Shown: positions 28,063-36,169 of the stretch, one piece after another
How positions within the stretch are numbered: the first letter of the stretch is position 1
How the letters are laid out: each line of letters opens with the position of its first letter
Assembly (NCBI RefSeq): GCF_000413315.1
Contig: NZ_KE340297.1
Span: 1,111,449 to 1,170,092 of the forward strand
Reading direction: 5' to 3'
Origin: Propionibacterium sp. oral taxon 192 str. F0372
GTDB lineage: Bacteria > Actinomycetota > Actinomycetes > Propionibacteriales > Propionibacteriaceae
DNA: 58,644 nt
Position numbers and translations under genes: made by a program
The notes under the pieces: generated by a model
Database searches by the model: none
What the model was told of the DNA's origin: nothing
The model's input: only the letters and a program-made list of their open reading frames with translations

Positions 28063-29292
28063 CTAGTCTTCTGCAGTGACAGGATTTACTACGAGAGTAG
28101 ACGCTCCCCAAAAAATAGAGCGCCATTGACCATCATGGAAATCCGGGATACTCAGCTCGCCGTTGCTTCTTTCATAAATCCAGCGCATTGTTGGTCTGTA
28201 GTCTTGATCTTTGATTGTCAATTCGATTTCGCATTCACATATGCTCGCTGCGATGTGATTTATGCGTATGATGCGGAAATTTATTAGAAAACTAGACTTG
28301 TAGTTTTCTTTGATGGACTTCGGGCTAGGTGGCCCCGATATTTTGGAAAGCAGTGGTGGGACTAGCCCCCAGCGCCGCTTTGTAAGCGCAGTCAAGAGTT
28401 CCTTGCATGCCTGATAGACTAGATCTTTCTCGAAGTCGGGGTCAGTATTTGTGATTTCGTATGGCTTGAAAGATTCTACAGCCTTCTTGAAGCGGTATGT
28501 CTTATGTACTTGCGTCAACAGGTCCTGGAATCTAGGTGGTGGCGGGGTCATTTCCGCATCTTTCCGCTGTTTCTCCGCCTTTGCGAAGTCGTTTACCGCA
28601 AAGAGTAGATTCCAACACTTTGTGGCCACAATGACGTTGTCGTAGTTCGGAAGCATGCCGTGAAGGATCCCGTTCCGATACACCTCATGAACTTCAGTCT
28701 CATCTAGCTTACTGAAGGATTTTTGATACAGATGGAGCGTCTGGGCTAACCCCTGATGATGCCCCACAACACTATCCCAGGCATCTACTTCGTTTTCATT
28801 TCTGGCGTGAAGACCCTTGCGTCCTTTAGACGGTTCTATGTCATTAATAAACCCATCAGCCAGGCTCAGCAAGATTGGGACAGCTGCGTAGTACCGACCC
28901 TCCGCGTAATCTCGCTCCACTGTCCGCAAGAGATCCATCCGTGCACGCCAAGCTGGGTGCCAGGACAAACGCAGGATCAGCGATGAAAGTTGATCGGGTT
29001 TTCTGTACCATGCGATCAGCGATTGCTCAGCATCATCAGGGTTACCCGAATAATTCGCTACAATCTCTGCCATGTCGTCGACATTCATGTCGTCATGAAA
29101 GATCCAGTGTTTTGTGTTCATGAGTGCATAGAAATTGTCGACGACAGTTACGAGTCGATCTAATTCAGCACGTAGTTGAGCAGCCTTTTGGTGCTGCTGT
29201 CGGCCCGCGAACCAACTAAAAATGCGGAAGGTCTCCAACTCGGTGAAGAGTTTTTGCATGGTTGGAAGATCTCGGACTGATCCGTAGGTCAC
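28063..29292 (-). CDS. Hypothetical protein with HEPN-like RNxxxH motif
   Basis: 409 residues, no signal peptide or membrane segment. A helical core at about 100-215 contains AVPILLSLADGFIND followed by YRNGILHGM, where R206-N207 and H211 fit the RNxxxH motif of HEPN ribonucleases. The C-terminal third is probably a beta-rich domain. Base composition and codon use are more AT-rich than in flanking core genes, and it lies in a tRNA-bounded island, so it looks acquired. HEPN proteins often act in defence or toxin systems; a nucleotidyltransferase partner is not present. Function is inference. Confidence 0.65.
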   Translation of the reverse strand: MTYGSVRDLPTMQKLFTELETFRIFSWFAGRQQHQKAAQLRAELDRLVTVVDNFYALMNTKHWIFHDDMNVDDMAEIVANYSGNPDDAEQSLIAWYRKPDQLSSLILRLSWHPAWRARMDLLRTVERDYAEGRYYAAVPILLSLADGFINDIEPSKGRKGLHARNENEVDAWDSVVGHHQGLAQTLHLYQKSFSKLDETEVHEVYRNGILHGMLPNYDNVIVATKCWNLLFAVNDFAKAEKQRKDAEMTPPPPRFQDLLTQVHKTYRFKKAVESFKPYEITNTDPDFEKDLVYQACKELLTALTKRRWGLVPPLLSKISGPPSPKSIKENYKSSFLINFRIIRINHIAASICECEIELTIKDQDYRPTMRWIYERSNGELSIPDFHDGQWRSIFWGASTLVVNPVTAED

Positions 29293-30231
29293 AATTTTTC
29301 CTCCGAGTGTTCGAGGAACGTATCCCTGATGGATGCGTAGATATACACAGGTTACCGCCCGTTAGGCTGTGGTTTCTTGTAGGCCACACCAGCATGTTCG
29401 CACTTTATCCGCTAGCACCTGCTCCGGTTCCGAACGACTTCAATCGGGATATCAAGGCGAAGCCGAATAAAGGAGAAGGGCATGGGCAGCAGCATAGGAT
29501 GGGCCGTTGGCGTATCTGCGATGAGCAGTGAGGGAAGCGAAGGACAGAAGGTTGACAGGCGGGTCAGAATGCGGCTCGCTTCTACGAGGAGAAGGCAAGC
29601 GTGGGCACACGGGCAGGTCGCAGCTAGATACGATGCTTTCGTTCGTGGGCGAGGGCATCTTGGCAAGTACGCGGAACGCGGCCTCCTATAGAACTGTGTG
29701 CATAATTGTGTGCCATTCCAAAATTTAGACGCTAGTTTTCGCTGAAAATGCACTCGAGGGTTTAAATCTCTCCATTGTCGCCATGTCAGAAGCGTCGGGA
29801 CATTCGCCGGAGGGGCCGGGGGCTTCTTTGTTGCGTCCTTGCCCGGGTGCCTGGGCGGTTCAGGTTTCCGCCCGAGGTGGTCTCCCGGTTGAGTTGCAGC
29901 TGTACTTTGTGAGAACCATGAATACCGAAGGCGGCTTGGCGGGCTCATCGGATCTTGATTGGAAAGAATGTCACGTTGCTTGTGGTGCGGTAAAACAATG
30001 GTGCAATTTCGGAGACCCTGCTCGCTCAGCATGGCATAAGATGAGCCAATGGTTACTGCCCTGGCTGGTTGAGTTCAGCTGCAAAGAAACCAAGATCTCT
30101 TCCAAGTCTCAGCTTGTCCTTCTCTCGCTTGACTGGCATGATCACGATGGGTTCCTCGCCTGTGAGGCTCAGCCGCCGACCTTGTCGATCTCGTCTCGGC
30201 AGTTACATTGTCTCCGGCGTTAAAGCCCTGA
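29293..30231. other. Gene-free stretch with decayed tRNA end
   Basis: About 940 bp between the HEPN-like gene and the RiPP-like operon. Open frames here are overlapping, lack ribosome sites and do not resemble proteins. The one notable element is the tRNA-Ser fragment at 29745-29787. Confidence 0.5.
29745..29787 (+). repeat. Decayed copy of the tRNA-Ser(CGA) 3' end (attachment-site candidate)
   Basis: CGAGGGTTTAAATCTCTCC here compares with CGAGGGTTCAAATCCCTCC in the tRNA at about 27118-27136, two differences in 19 bp. Weaker similarity continues on both sides (CTGAAAATGCACT versus GTGAAAGCCACC, and the final CGCC). A tRNA 3' end repeated downstream is the usual footprint of a tRNA-integrating element. 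No integrase remains between the two copies. Confidence 0.5.
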
Positions 30232-31122
30232 TCAGTTCGCCGATCTTGGCCGTGTCGTTCCAACTTGGTTGGCGATGGCGTTCAAGAAGGTAATGCCAAT
30301 CGCGGCCGTGGACTCGCTGGGCACCATCATCACGGCGCGATCGGCTAGAGCCCGTTCCACGTAAGCCAGGAGTGCGGCCCGGTCCCCGCCCTCGGCGCCG
30401 CCATCGGCTATCCAGCGGCCCACGGCGTCGTGGATTGGCAGCCGAGCCTCCGGCGCAGTTGACCAATCAAACATTGGTAACTCAAGGGTTACAACCGGGC
30501 AGCGGAGGTGCTTCGGGACGCACGTTCCAAAGGCTTCCGAGCCTGTGAGTCCGATCGCGGATGATGGGAAATAGCGGAGCGTACGTGGTCCGAGGACATC
30601 GGTCCAGTCGACATCTAGGCTCTCCAGGTCTCCGAAGGGCTGCAAGGATGCTTCTAGTGTGGGCTCCGGTGTTGGCGCGTAGAGGTAGGGCGCAGTACCC
30701 CCCACATCACCGTGCAGCGAGACCACAGCATCCGGCCGGAGGTCGATGAGCGTGACAAGGCAGGCGTCCGCACGTCGTGCAGCCGGGGATCCACCAGTAC
30801 TGTTACTGTTATATGAGAATTCCACTTGGTTCGCTGGCCCGGCTATGTGGGCATAGCGACACCAAGTCAGCAGATCGCAGGGAAGCACAAACCGGGTAGC
30901 ACCCGGTGCAGGAGGGTCGATGGGGCCGAGAAAGGTCACGGCAACGTCGTCGCGCCCGAGTGCCGCAGACACCCCCTGTTGTGTCACGGCTGCCTCGACA
31001 GCCGATCCCGTTGGCTCGTTGGCGTGGGGCCAAGTAAGTACTACGAGATGGATCTCAGCCTCAATGGGACCGAATCGATTGACGGCCAGCATCTGCGATG
31101 TGGGCCAAGTATAGGCGCTCAC
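30232..31122 (-). CDS. M14-like zinc metallopeptidase / aspartoacylase-type hydrolase of the RiPP-like operon
   Basis: 296 residues, no signal peptide. Metal-site motif WPHANEPTG gives HxxE (His33, Glu36), VVSLHGD gives His137, and VTLELP offers the catalytic Glu214, the order found in M14 carboxypeptidases and succinylglutamate desuccinylase/aspartoacylase. The GTG start overlaps the dehydrogenase stop by 4 bp (GTGA), so it is the last gene of the operon. A peptidase here could trim the modified precursor or remove the leader; that role is inferred. Confidence 0.7.
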   Translation of the reverse strand: MSAYTWPTSQMLAVNRFGPIEAEIHLVVLTWPHANEPTGSAVEAAVTQQGVSAALGRDDVAVTFLGPIDPPAPGATRFVLPCDLLTWCRYAHIAGPANQVEFSYNSNSTGGSPAARRADACLVTLIDLRPDAVVSLHGDVGGTAPYLYAPTPEPTLEASLQPFGDLESLDVDWTDVLGPRTLRYFPSSAIGLTGSEAFGTCVPKHLRCPVVTLELPMFDWSTAPEARLPIHDAVGRWIADGGAEGGDRAALLAYVERALADRAVMMVPSESTAAIGITFLNAIANQVGTTRPRSAN

Positions 31123-31868
31123 CAGATACTATAACCTTGATCGACGATCAGCACTTGGCCTGTAACGTATTTCGACATCTCGGAGGAGAGAAATAGGCTC
31201 GGTCCCACTAAGGAATCGGGTGGTGGTACCGAGCCAGTTGGCATGAAACGCTCAACGAAACTATGGCCTACCTCAGAGTCGAAGTATTCAGCGTTCTTCG
31301 CTCCGTCCATATAGCCGGGGGCAAGTACGTTGCAGCATACGCCTCGGCCCGCGAACTCGAGGGCTACCGCACGCGTGAATCCTATAAGGGCCGCTTTGCT
31401 CGCCGCGTATGCCGACACTGTTGGGACGGGATGGAGGGCCAAGACTGTGGAAACGTTGACTATGCGCCCCCACCCTCGATGAGCCATCGCGGGTGCGAGG
31501 GCTCGAGTGAGCCGGAAGGCTACCCAGAGGTTCGTCTCCAGCGCCGTGGACAATTCTTCATCAGTGGTATTCCGCAGCAGATGGGCGGTGCCTAGTCCGA
31601 CGTTGTTGATCAGCACGTCGACTGGTCCAGCCTGGACGGCAATTTTTTCCACCTCTTCGGGGTTGAGCAGGTCGGACGTGAGGGCTTCCGCCAACGATCC
31701 AGCGTCGACCAACTCAGCCAAGGGAGCCTTGTTCCTGTCCACGCCTATGACTCGTGCGCCAACGGCCGTGAGGGCTGGTGCCAAGCTGCGCCCGACACTT
31801 CCAGCTGCTCCTGTAACCAGCACCGTCTTGGATGCGAGCCCAAAGAGATCAGGTGGAGTGTTAGTCAT
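31119..31868 (-). CDS. Short-chain dehydrogenase/reductase of the RiPP-like operon
   Basis: 249 residues, classical SDR. TGAAGSVGRSL binds NAD(P), NNVG stabilises the fold, catalytic Ser lies in VNVSTVLA and YAASK supplies the Tyr and Lys; NVLAPGYMDG follows. It starts 11 bp after the MFS gene. SDR genes occur in redox-cofactor RiPP clusters such as mycofactocin, so it may act on, or use, the peptide product. Substrate unknown. Confidence 0.85.
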   Translation of the reverse strand: MTNTPPDLFGLASKTVLVTGAAGSVGRSLAPALTAVGARVIGVDRNKAPLAELVDAGSLAEALTSDLLNPEEVEKIAVQAGPVDVLINNVGLGTAHLLRNTTDEELSTALETNLWVAFRLTRALAPAMAHRGWGRIVNVSTVLALHPVPTVSAYAASKAALIGFTRAVALEFAGRGVCCNVLAPGYMDGAKNAEYFDSEVGHSFVERFMPTGSVPPPDSLVGPSLFLSSEMSKYVTGQVLIVDQGYSIW

Positions 31869-31879
31869 GTCGGTATCTC

Positions 31880-33034
31880 CTACTCCGTGATGGTGCTGCT
31901 GGTTTCAGTGGCGGTAGCCGATCGGGATAGCAAGACCGCTGCGGTTGCGAACAGAAGCGCGGAGGCCCAGCCGAGTCCTGTCATTCCCCAGGCCGTCATT
32001 AGGGTCCCGAGAGCGGGTGCTATCAGCGCGAATCCCACGTTGCGGGTGGTTGTGACGATGCTGAGCGCCATCGATTCACCCGTGTGACGGAAGCCAGACA
32101 GCACTCGCGTCTTGAACAGCGGCATCAGCACAGTCTGCCCAAACTGGATAAAAACGGCGGCCAATATTACGACGGGTAGAATATGCGTGTCGAGGAGCAA
32201 CGAGGTGATTGTGGCGGTGGCGAGTACGAGGTGAGGACCCAGTCTATTCCCCGCCACGCGGGAGAATAGCGAACTCATCACAGCTACGCCTGCTGCGACT
32301 AGACCCAACTGCGGGATTGATGCACCTGCGTTCGTGTAAAACATTGGCAGCAGGTAGAGAAGAACGGAGAATGCAGTCCCAGTGAGAATCATCGCTACGA
32401 GGTCGCGGGCAAGGCCTGAACTTCGCAGCTCGGCGATGAGCCCATGAAACTGCTGGCGCAAGGAAATGCTTGCGTCGTCCAAGGTGGCCCGGCTTGGCAC
32501 ATTGGGGACGAATAGCAGCAGGCCGACCGCCACCAACTGCAGAACCCCCGTCGCCAAGAAGGGCGCTTGCAGGGACAAGGCCGCCAGCGGTGCTGATGCC
32601 ACCATGCCAACAGCGCCGACCACAAGGATGGTGCGGTAGTAGGCCCGCTCTACGTCCTCGAACTCGTCACCGCGATGGCCACGGACAAGGAGCCCCGCGG
32701 TGAGCGCGGAATCGGCCCCACCGCAAAGTGCCGCTGCGAGGGCGAAGAAGGGCTGCGTGAGCCAGAAGGTCTCCGCCCGTGGCACGAGACCAAGCAGGAG
32801 TGATGCAACAGCTTCGGAGCAGGCGCCGAATATGAGGGCCTGTCTGGGGCCTATGCGATCTGCCAGATGACCGGTGGGGAGATCAATGAGCACCACAAGG
32901 ATGGCGAAGATGGCCTCGACCAGCATGAGCGTCGCGAAGTCCAGCCCGACGTGTTGACCGTACACGACCAAATAAGGCAGGAAGAGGTAGACCGAAAGGA
33001 TTACTCGGGCGAAGAAGAGCAACCTCAGTGCCAT
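31880..33034 (-). CDS. MFS transporter of the RiPP-like operon
   Basis: 384 residues with about 12 membrane helices. The MFS loop 2-3 motif is visible as GHLADRIGPRQAL. The start overlaps the end of the radical SAM gene by 10 bp, and AAGAGGC precedes the ATG. Single-domain MFS exporters commonly release small natural products; export of the modified peptide is the likely job. Confidence 0.82.
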   Translation of the reverse strand: MALRLLFFARVILSVYLFLPYLVVYGQHVGLDFATLMLVEAIFAILVVLIDLPTGHLADRIGPRQALIFGACSEAVASLLLGLVPRAETFWLTQPFFALAAALCGGADSALTAGLLVRGHRGDEFEDVERAYYRTILVVGAVGMVASAPLAALSLQAPFLATGVLQLVAVGLLLFVPNVPSRATLDDASISLRQQFHGLIAELRSSGLARDLVAMILTGTAFSVLLYLLPMFYTNAGASIPQLGLVAAGVAVMSSLFSRVAGNRLGPHLVLATATITSLLLDTHILPVVILAAVFIQFGQTVLMPLFKTRVLSGFRHTGESMALSIVTTTRNVGFALIAPALGTLMTAWGMTGLGWASALLFATAAVLLSRSATATETSSTITE

Positions 33035-34464
33035 TGCCGGGCCTCTTGAGAAGCGTACAAGTCGCCGGGCTGGGCGCCGAGTACCTGCCAGCTACCGGGT
33101 CGGTCGTGCTCCAACCAAAGCAATGCCCGGAAGATCTGTTGGTAATAGGCACAGTGCTCCGATCCGTGCCGGAGATCACCGAACTCGGTATGGCTCTTAT
33201 GCGAGCAACCGCCAGCGCAAAACTGCCGCCAAGGACAGTCGCGACAACCGTCAATCGCGGCCGTAATACGTCCGCGGAGGTGTTGAACTATCGGTGTCGC
33301 GAACGCATCTAGGATGGTGTCATGGTTTAGGTTTCCGATCCGGAACTCAGAGATCCCCGCCATCTCCTCGCAGGGATAGAGGTCGCCGTTGTCATCGATG
33401 CACACCATGTTCGAGCCCGCGCCGCATGGCTGACGTAGACACATGTAGCGACGTAGAAACGATGTAAGTGCGCCCAGTTCACCGGAAACGAGATTTGGCA
33501 ATATTGGTGTAGGAAGCCCCCGAGCAGCTCGGTCGAGTATATGCTCAATAAGATCCCATTTCGCCTCGAAGTATTCACGGCCATTGAGCCAAAGGGAGTC
33601 GTCTTTCATCTCCCCACCCTTGAACACAGGTAGGAAGCGAACCGACGCCACGCCAAGGTCAACCATCGCGTCGTACATCTGAGTGATCTTGTCCCGATTA
33701 GCGCGGTGGAGGACGGCGACGGCGTGGGGGACGATACCAAAGGATCGGAGCTTAGTGATCCCTGCGACCACACCGTCATACGAGCCCCGTCCTGCGTGGT
33801 TGAGCCGGGCACTGTTGTGGGTGGCGCGGTCACCGTCAAGGGAGACGCGCACGGAGAAGTCATGCTCGGCGAGAAAGGAACAACATTCGTCGGACAGCCG
33901 GTAACCGTTGGTTTGAATGGAAAACGACACGTTCTTGCCAGCTTTCCTGTAAACATCCTCGGCGTGAAGGACTACCCGGCGGATGTCGTGGAGTGCCATC
34001 GTGGGCTCACCGCCGTGGAACTCGAGGCAGGTGGTGGGCAAGTCCCCGGATACCAGTTCGTCGACGGCCTTGATCATAAGATCGGCGCCGAGACGGTTGC
34101 GTGTCACTTTGTCGGCCATCGTATAGCAGTAGGTACAAGACAGGTTGCACCAATTGTGGACGTGGAAGACGCATAGTACGGGGTAGCGACGCATCTGGTG
34201 ACGCGGTGCCAGAATACGGTCGCCTAAACTCACAGTCGCAGAGGTGCCGCGAGTGGCCCCGGAGCGCGTCAGGAGGCCTCGTGCGTGCAACCGGTCAGCC
34301 TGATCATGTGATAAGGGACCTGTGCCACCGTTGCGGATCCATTCTCGAGTCTGCTTATCGTGGATGATATCCCAGCCACCAGTACGTCCCGACACGACCA
34401 ATGAAGCTTCATCCCGGTCATCAATGTAGATGCCACCATCGGGCAGTTGTGCTGTGCCGCTCAT
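33025..34464 (-). CDS. Radical SAM/SPASM peptide maturase
   Basis: 479 residues. Residues 1-75 form a small N-terminal domain (IYIDDRDEASLVVSGRTGG then a helical part) that could be a built-in RiPP recognition element. The radical SAM cluster motif is CNLSCTYC (Cys106, Cys110, Cys113), followed by LEFHGGEPT. The C-terminal SPASM domain has many Cys: CLRQPCGAG, CIDDNGDLYPCEEM and CRDCPWRQFCAGGC, enough for two auxiliary 4Fe-4S clusters. Such enzymes install C-C, C-O or thioether links in ribosomal peptides. ATG at 34464 follows GGAGGAAATG. Codon use is less GC-biased than in core genes. Confidence 0.9.
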   Translation of the reverse strand: MSGTAQLPDGGIYIDDRDEASLVVSGRTGGWDIIHDKQTREWIRNGGTGPLSHDQADRLHARGLLTRSGATRGTSATVSLGDRILAPRHQMRRYPVLCVFHVHNWCNLSCTYCYTMADKVTRNRLGADLMIKAVDELVSGDLPTTCLEFHGGEPTMALHDIRRVVLHAEDVYRKAGKNVSFSIQTNGYRLSDECCSFLAEHDFSVRVSLDGDRATHNSARLNHAGRGSYDGVVAGITKLRSFGIVPHAVAVLHRANRDKITQMYDAMVDLGVASVRFLPVFKGGEMKDDSLWLNGREYFEAKWDLIEHILDRAARGLPTPILPNLVSGELGALTSFLRRYMCLRQPCGAGSNMVCIDDNGDLYPCEEMAGISEFRIGNLNHDTILDAFATPIVQHLRGRITAAIDGCRDCPWRQFCAGGCSHKSHTEFGDLRHGSEHCAYYQQIFRALLWLEHDRPGSWQVLGAQPGDLYASQEARQWH

Positions 34465-34480
34465 GATTCATTTCCTCCGG

Positions 34481-34510
34481 GTGGTGGCGTCCCGTACGGG
34501 ACGCCACCAC
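34481..34510 (-). terminator. Perfect 30-bp palindrome between precursor and maturase genes
   Basis: GTGGTGGCGTCCCGT is followed at once by its reverse complement. In RNA it forms a very stable hairpin 9 bp after the precursor stop and 17 bp before the maturase start. There is no T-run on the minus strand. It is well placed as a partial terminator or RNA-stability element that keeps precursor mRNA in excess. Confidence 0.7.
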
Positions 34511-34518
34511 AACTTTCA

Positions 34519-34569
34519 TCAACGAATGGTGGCCACCCACTGGCCCTCGATCACCTCTTCATCAGACAT
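34519..34569 (-). CDS. 16-residue candidate RiPP precursor peptide
   Basis: The frame reads MSDEEVIEGQWVATIR. AAAGGAGGTG lies 9 nt before the ATG, one of the best ribosome sites in the window. A longer frame starts 8 codons upstream (MMKGGVSN...) but would use the ribosome site as coding sequence. The acidic front (SDEEVIEG) could serve as leader and QWVATIR as core, with Trp as likely crosslink site. It is the first gene of the operon, before the radical SAM maturase. Very short for a precursor. No Cys, so thioether products are excluded. Identification rests on position, ribosome site and composition. Confidence 0.7.
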   Translation of the reverse strand: MSDEEVIEGQWVATIR

Positions 34570-35175
34570 GTTGGAAACACCTCCTTTCATCATTCTCTGG
34601 AATAGAATAGAAGGAAGGTAATAAATTTTCTTGGTTCGTGTTGTGTCGTTGGGGTGTCTCCATTCGGAGTGCGGTAAGTCTCGCCTACCGATTGGGGTTG
34701 CTTGCAACTTTAATGCAGTTTGATCAGAGTGTCACGCCTTGAATTGCGTGAACTTTGGTTAGGCAAGCCTAACCAATAAATGGTTCTCTTTTCAACTTTC
34801 ACCTAGATACTTCTCGTGCTTGCGATGAGCTGAAATCGAATTCACCAGTGGTCGCAAGAATGTGTAGCCGGCGCAAGAATATGCAGTAGATAGTTGTTTG
34901 GAACTAAGTGGATACCTCGGGTGGTACCCGGTTGAACCCGATTAGTTTGGTATCGGCTTCCGTACAGTGATTGGTGGCTTGCCGATACCGGATTAGGGGG
35001 TCCTAGCGCAAGGAAGCGTACAATGTCGCGTAACGACGAATCGGGGTTGCGTTCACGGAGTTGGTTTGCTGGCTCGCTAGCGGTTTAGTCTGCTGGGATC
35101 AATGCGTGTTGGAGCTTGCATGTAGTCCTCACTCGGACTGAGTGTGGGCATCTTCTCACTCTTGCCAACAATCCA
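34570..35175. promoter_or_regulatory. Upstream region of the RiPP-like operon
   Basis: About 600 bp, AT-richer near the operon. It contains the iron-box-like palindrome (34755-34776) and an inverted repeat of GGTATCGG with CCGATACC around 34950-34990. No gene is evident. The lipoprotein gene on the far side ends here on the same strand, so only the RiPP-like operon can be driven from it. Confidence 0.5.
34755..34776. promoter_or_regulatory. DtxR/IdeR-like iron box upstream of the precursor gene
   Basis: TTGGTTAGGC-AA-GCCTAACCAA, perfect 10-bp arms. Against the 19-bp consensus TTAGGTTAGSCTAACCTAA it matches at 15 positions read on plus and 16 read on minus. It lies about 190 bp upstream of the precursor ATG. 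Together with the site at 42579 it defines TTAGG-N4-CCTAA. Confidence 0.6.
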
Positions 35176-36075
35176 TCACCTTGGGGCAGTCACATCGACC
35201 GTTGCGGCCTGCGCCGACCTGCTGAGAGTAAGCCGTGCTACACCCTCCCCTTCCCGGTGGATGCGCAGCGAGGTCTCCTCGTCTAGGACAATGCCGTGTT
35301 CCCGGGAGAGCGAGGCCACCTGCTCCCACACCGTTTTTGCATCATGTGCGGTCAGATCGATCTTATTCCCTTGAGCTGAGTCCTGGCATTGTGAAGAGAT
35401 AACGGGAAGCTCGAAGCGGGGAACTCCGGCCAAGGCTCGCTTGTAGGCCATTTGACAGGAACTACCGGAAGCGTCGGGCGGAAGTTCTGCGGTGAGTTCT
35501 TCGGCGGAAAGATTCAGATCCAAGACCTGGCCGCTTGGGTTGACCGTGAGTAGTTCATTCCACGCGGTTGCGAAACTTTCCGGGGACCAGACGTCATCGA
35601 CCGAGTTCACGGGAGTTCCATTGAGGGAGAAAGCTGTTTGCTGTCCAGCACACACCTGGGTGATCACGACAGCGGAAGAACTGAGCGCTGTGGCTTTCAC
35701 CTCCCAGTCATCCATGCCGCAGCTCCCGGAGGTCTCGGATACCCTGGCCACGTAGCCGTCGACATCGAAATCGGCAGAGCCAATCGAGGGAAGCCTGACC
35801 CCGTCAATGGGGTGAGCGGGGAGCGCTCCGGGCGTGGTGTCCTGGCCGAAACCGATGCGTTCTATCTGAGCGCCAGCCCCATCCGACATCATGGCCATCC
35901 CCCATTTCGGGTGAATCTTCACACTCACGAGTCGTCCCCCATGGTGCTCGATAAGAGGCCCGACCAGTTCCGGCGCTCGATCAGCCACGTCAGGGGCAGA
36001 ACACCCGGTGAATGCGGCCGCCAGGCAAGCCGCAACCAAGATCACCGTCGAGCTCTTCGCAGCTTTTCTCCGCAT
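35176..36075 (-). CDS. Lipoprotein of unknown function
   Basis: 299 residues. Lipoprotein signal with lipobox near AAFTGC (Cys about residue 25), then a soluble domain with two Cys pairs that could form disulfides outside the membrane. No family recognised; it does not look like a siderophore-binding protein of known type. It lies 95 bp after the ABC transporter operon on the same strand and may be co-transcribed. The ATG at 36075 is taken from the signal peptide. Confidence 0.7.
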   Translation of the reverse strand: MRRKAAKSSTVILVAACLAAAFTGCSAPDVADRAPELVGPLIEHHGGRLVSVKIHPKWGMAMMSDGAGAQIERIGFGQDTTPGALPAHPIDGVRLPSIGSADFDVDGYVARVSETSGSCGMDDWEVKATALSSSAVVITQVCAGQQTAFSLNGTPVNSVDDVWSPESFATAWNELLTVNPSGQVLDLNLSAEELTAELPPDASGSSCQMAYKRALAGVPRFELPVISSQCQDSAQGNKIDLTAHDAKTVWEQVASLSREHGIVLDEETSLRIHREGEGVARLTLSRSAQAATVDVTAPR

Positions 36076-36169
36076 GAGCCAACTTTCGCCTCATGGACCG
36101 GTGCTCGTCAATGGAGGGTGTTGATTATCGAGGGCATCGTCGCGGGTCGGCACCCGGTCGTTGACCCAC

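Noticed and set aside
29412-30032. 206-codon minus-strand frame between the HEPN-like gene and the RiPP operon
   Set aside because: Runs across the tRNA-like fragment, with no ribosome site and no protein-like pattern.
34519-34707. Longer 62-codon version of the RiPP precursor
   Set aside because: The upstream part includes the strong ribosome site of the 16-codon frame and has no leader-like character.
34950-34990. GGTATCGG/CCGATACC inverted repeat as a riboswitch or operator
   Set aside because: Short arms with a long loop and no conserved riboswitch core; not enough to name.
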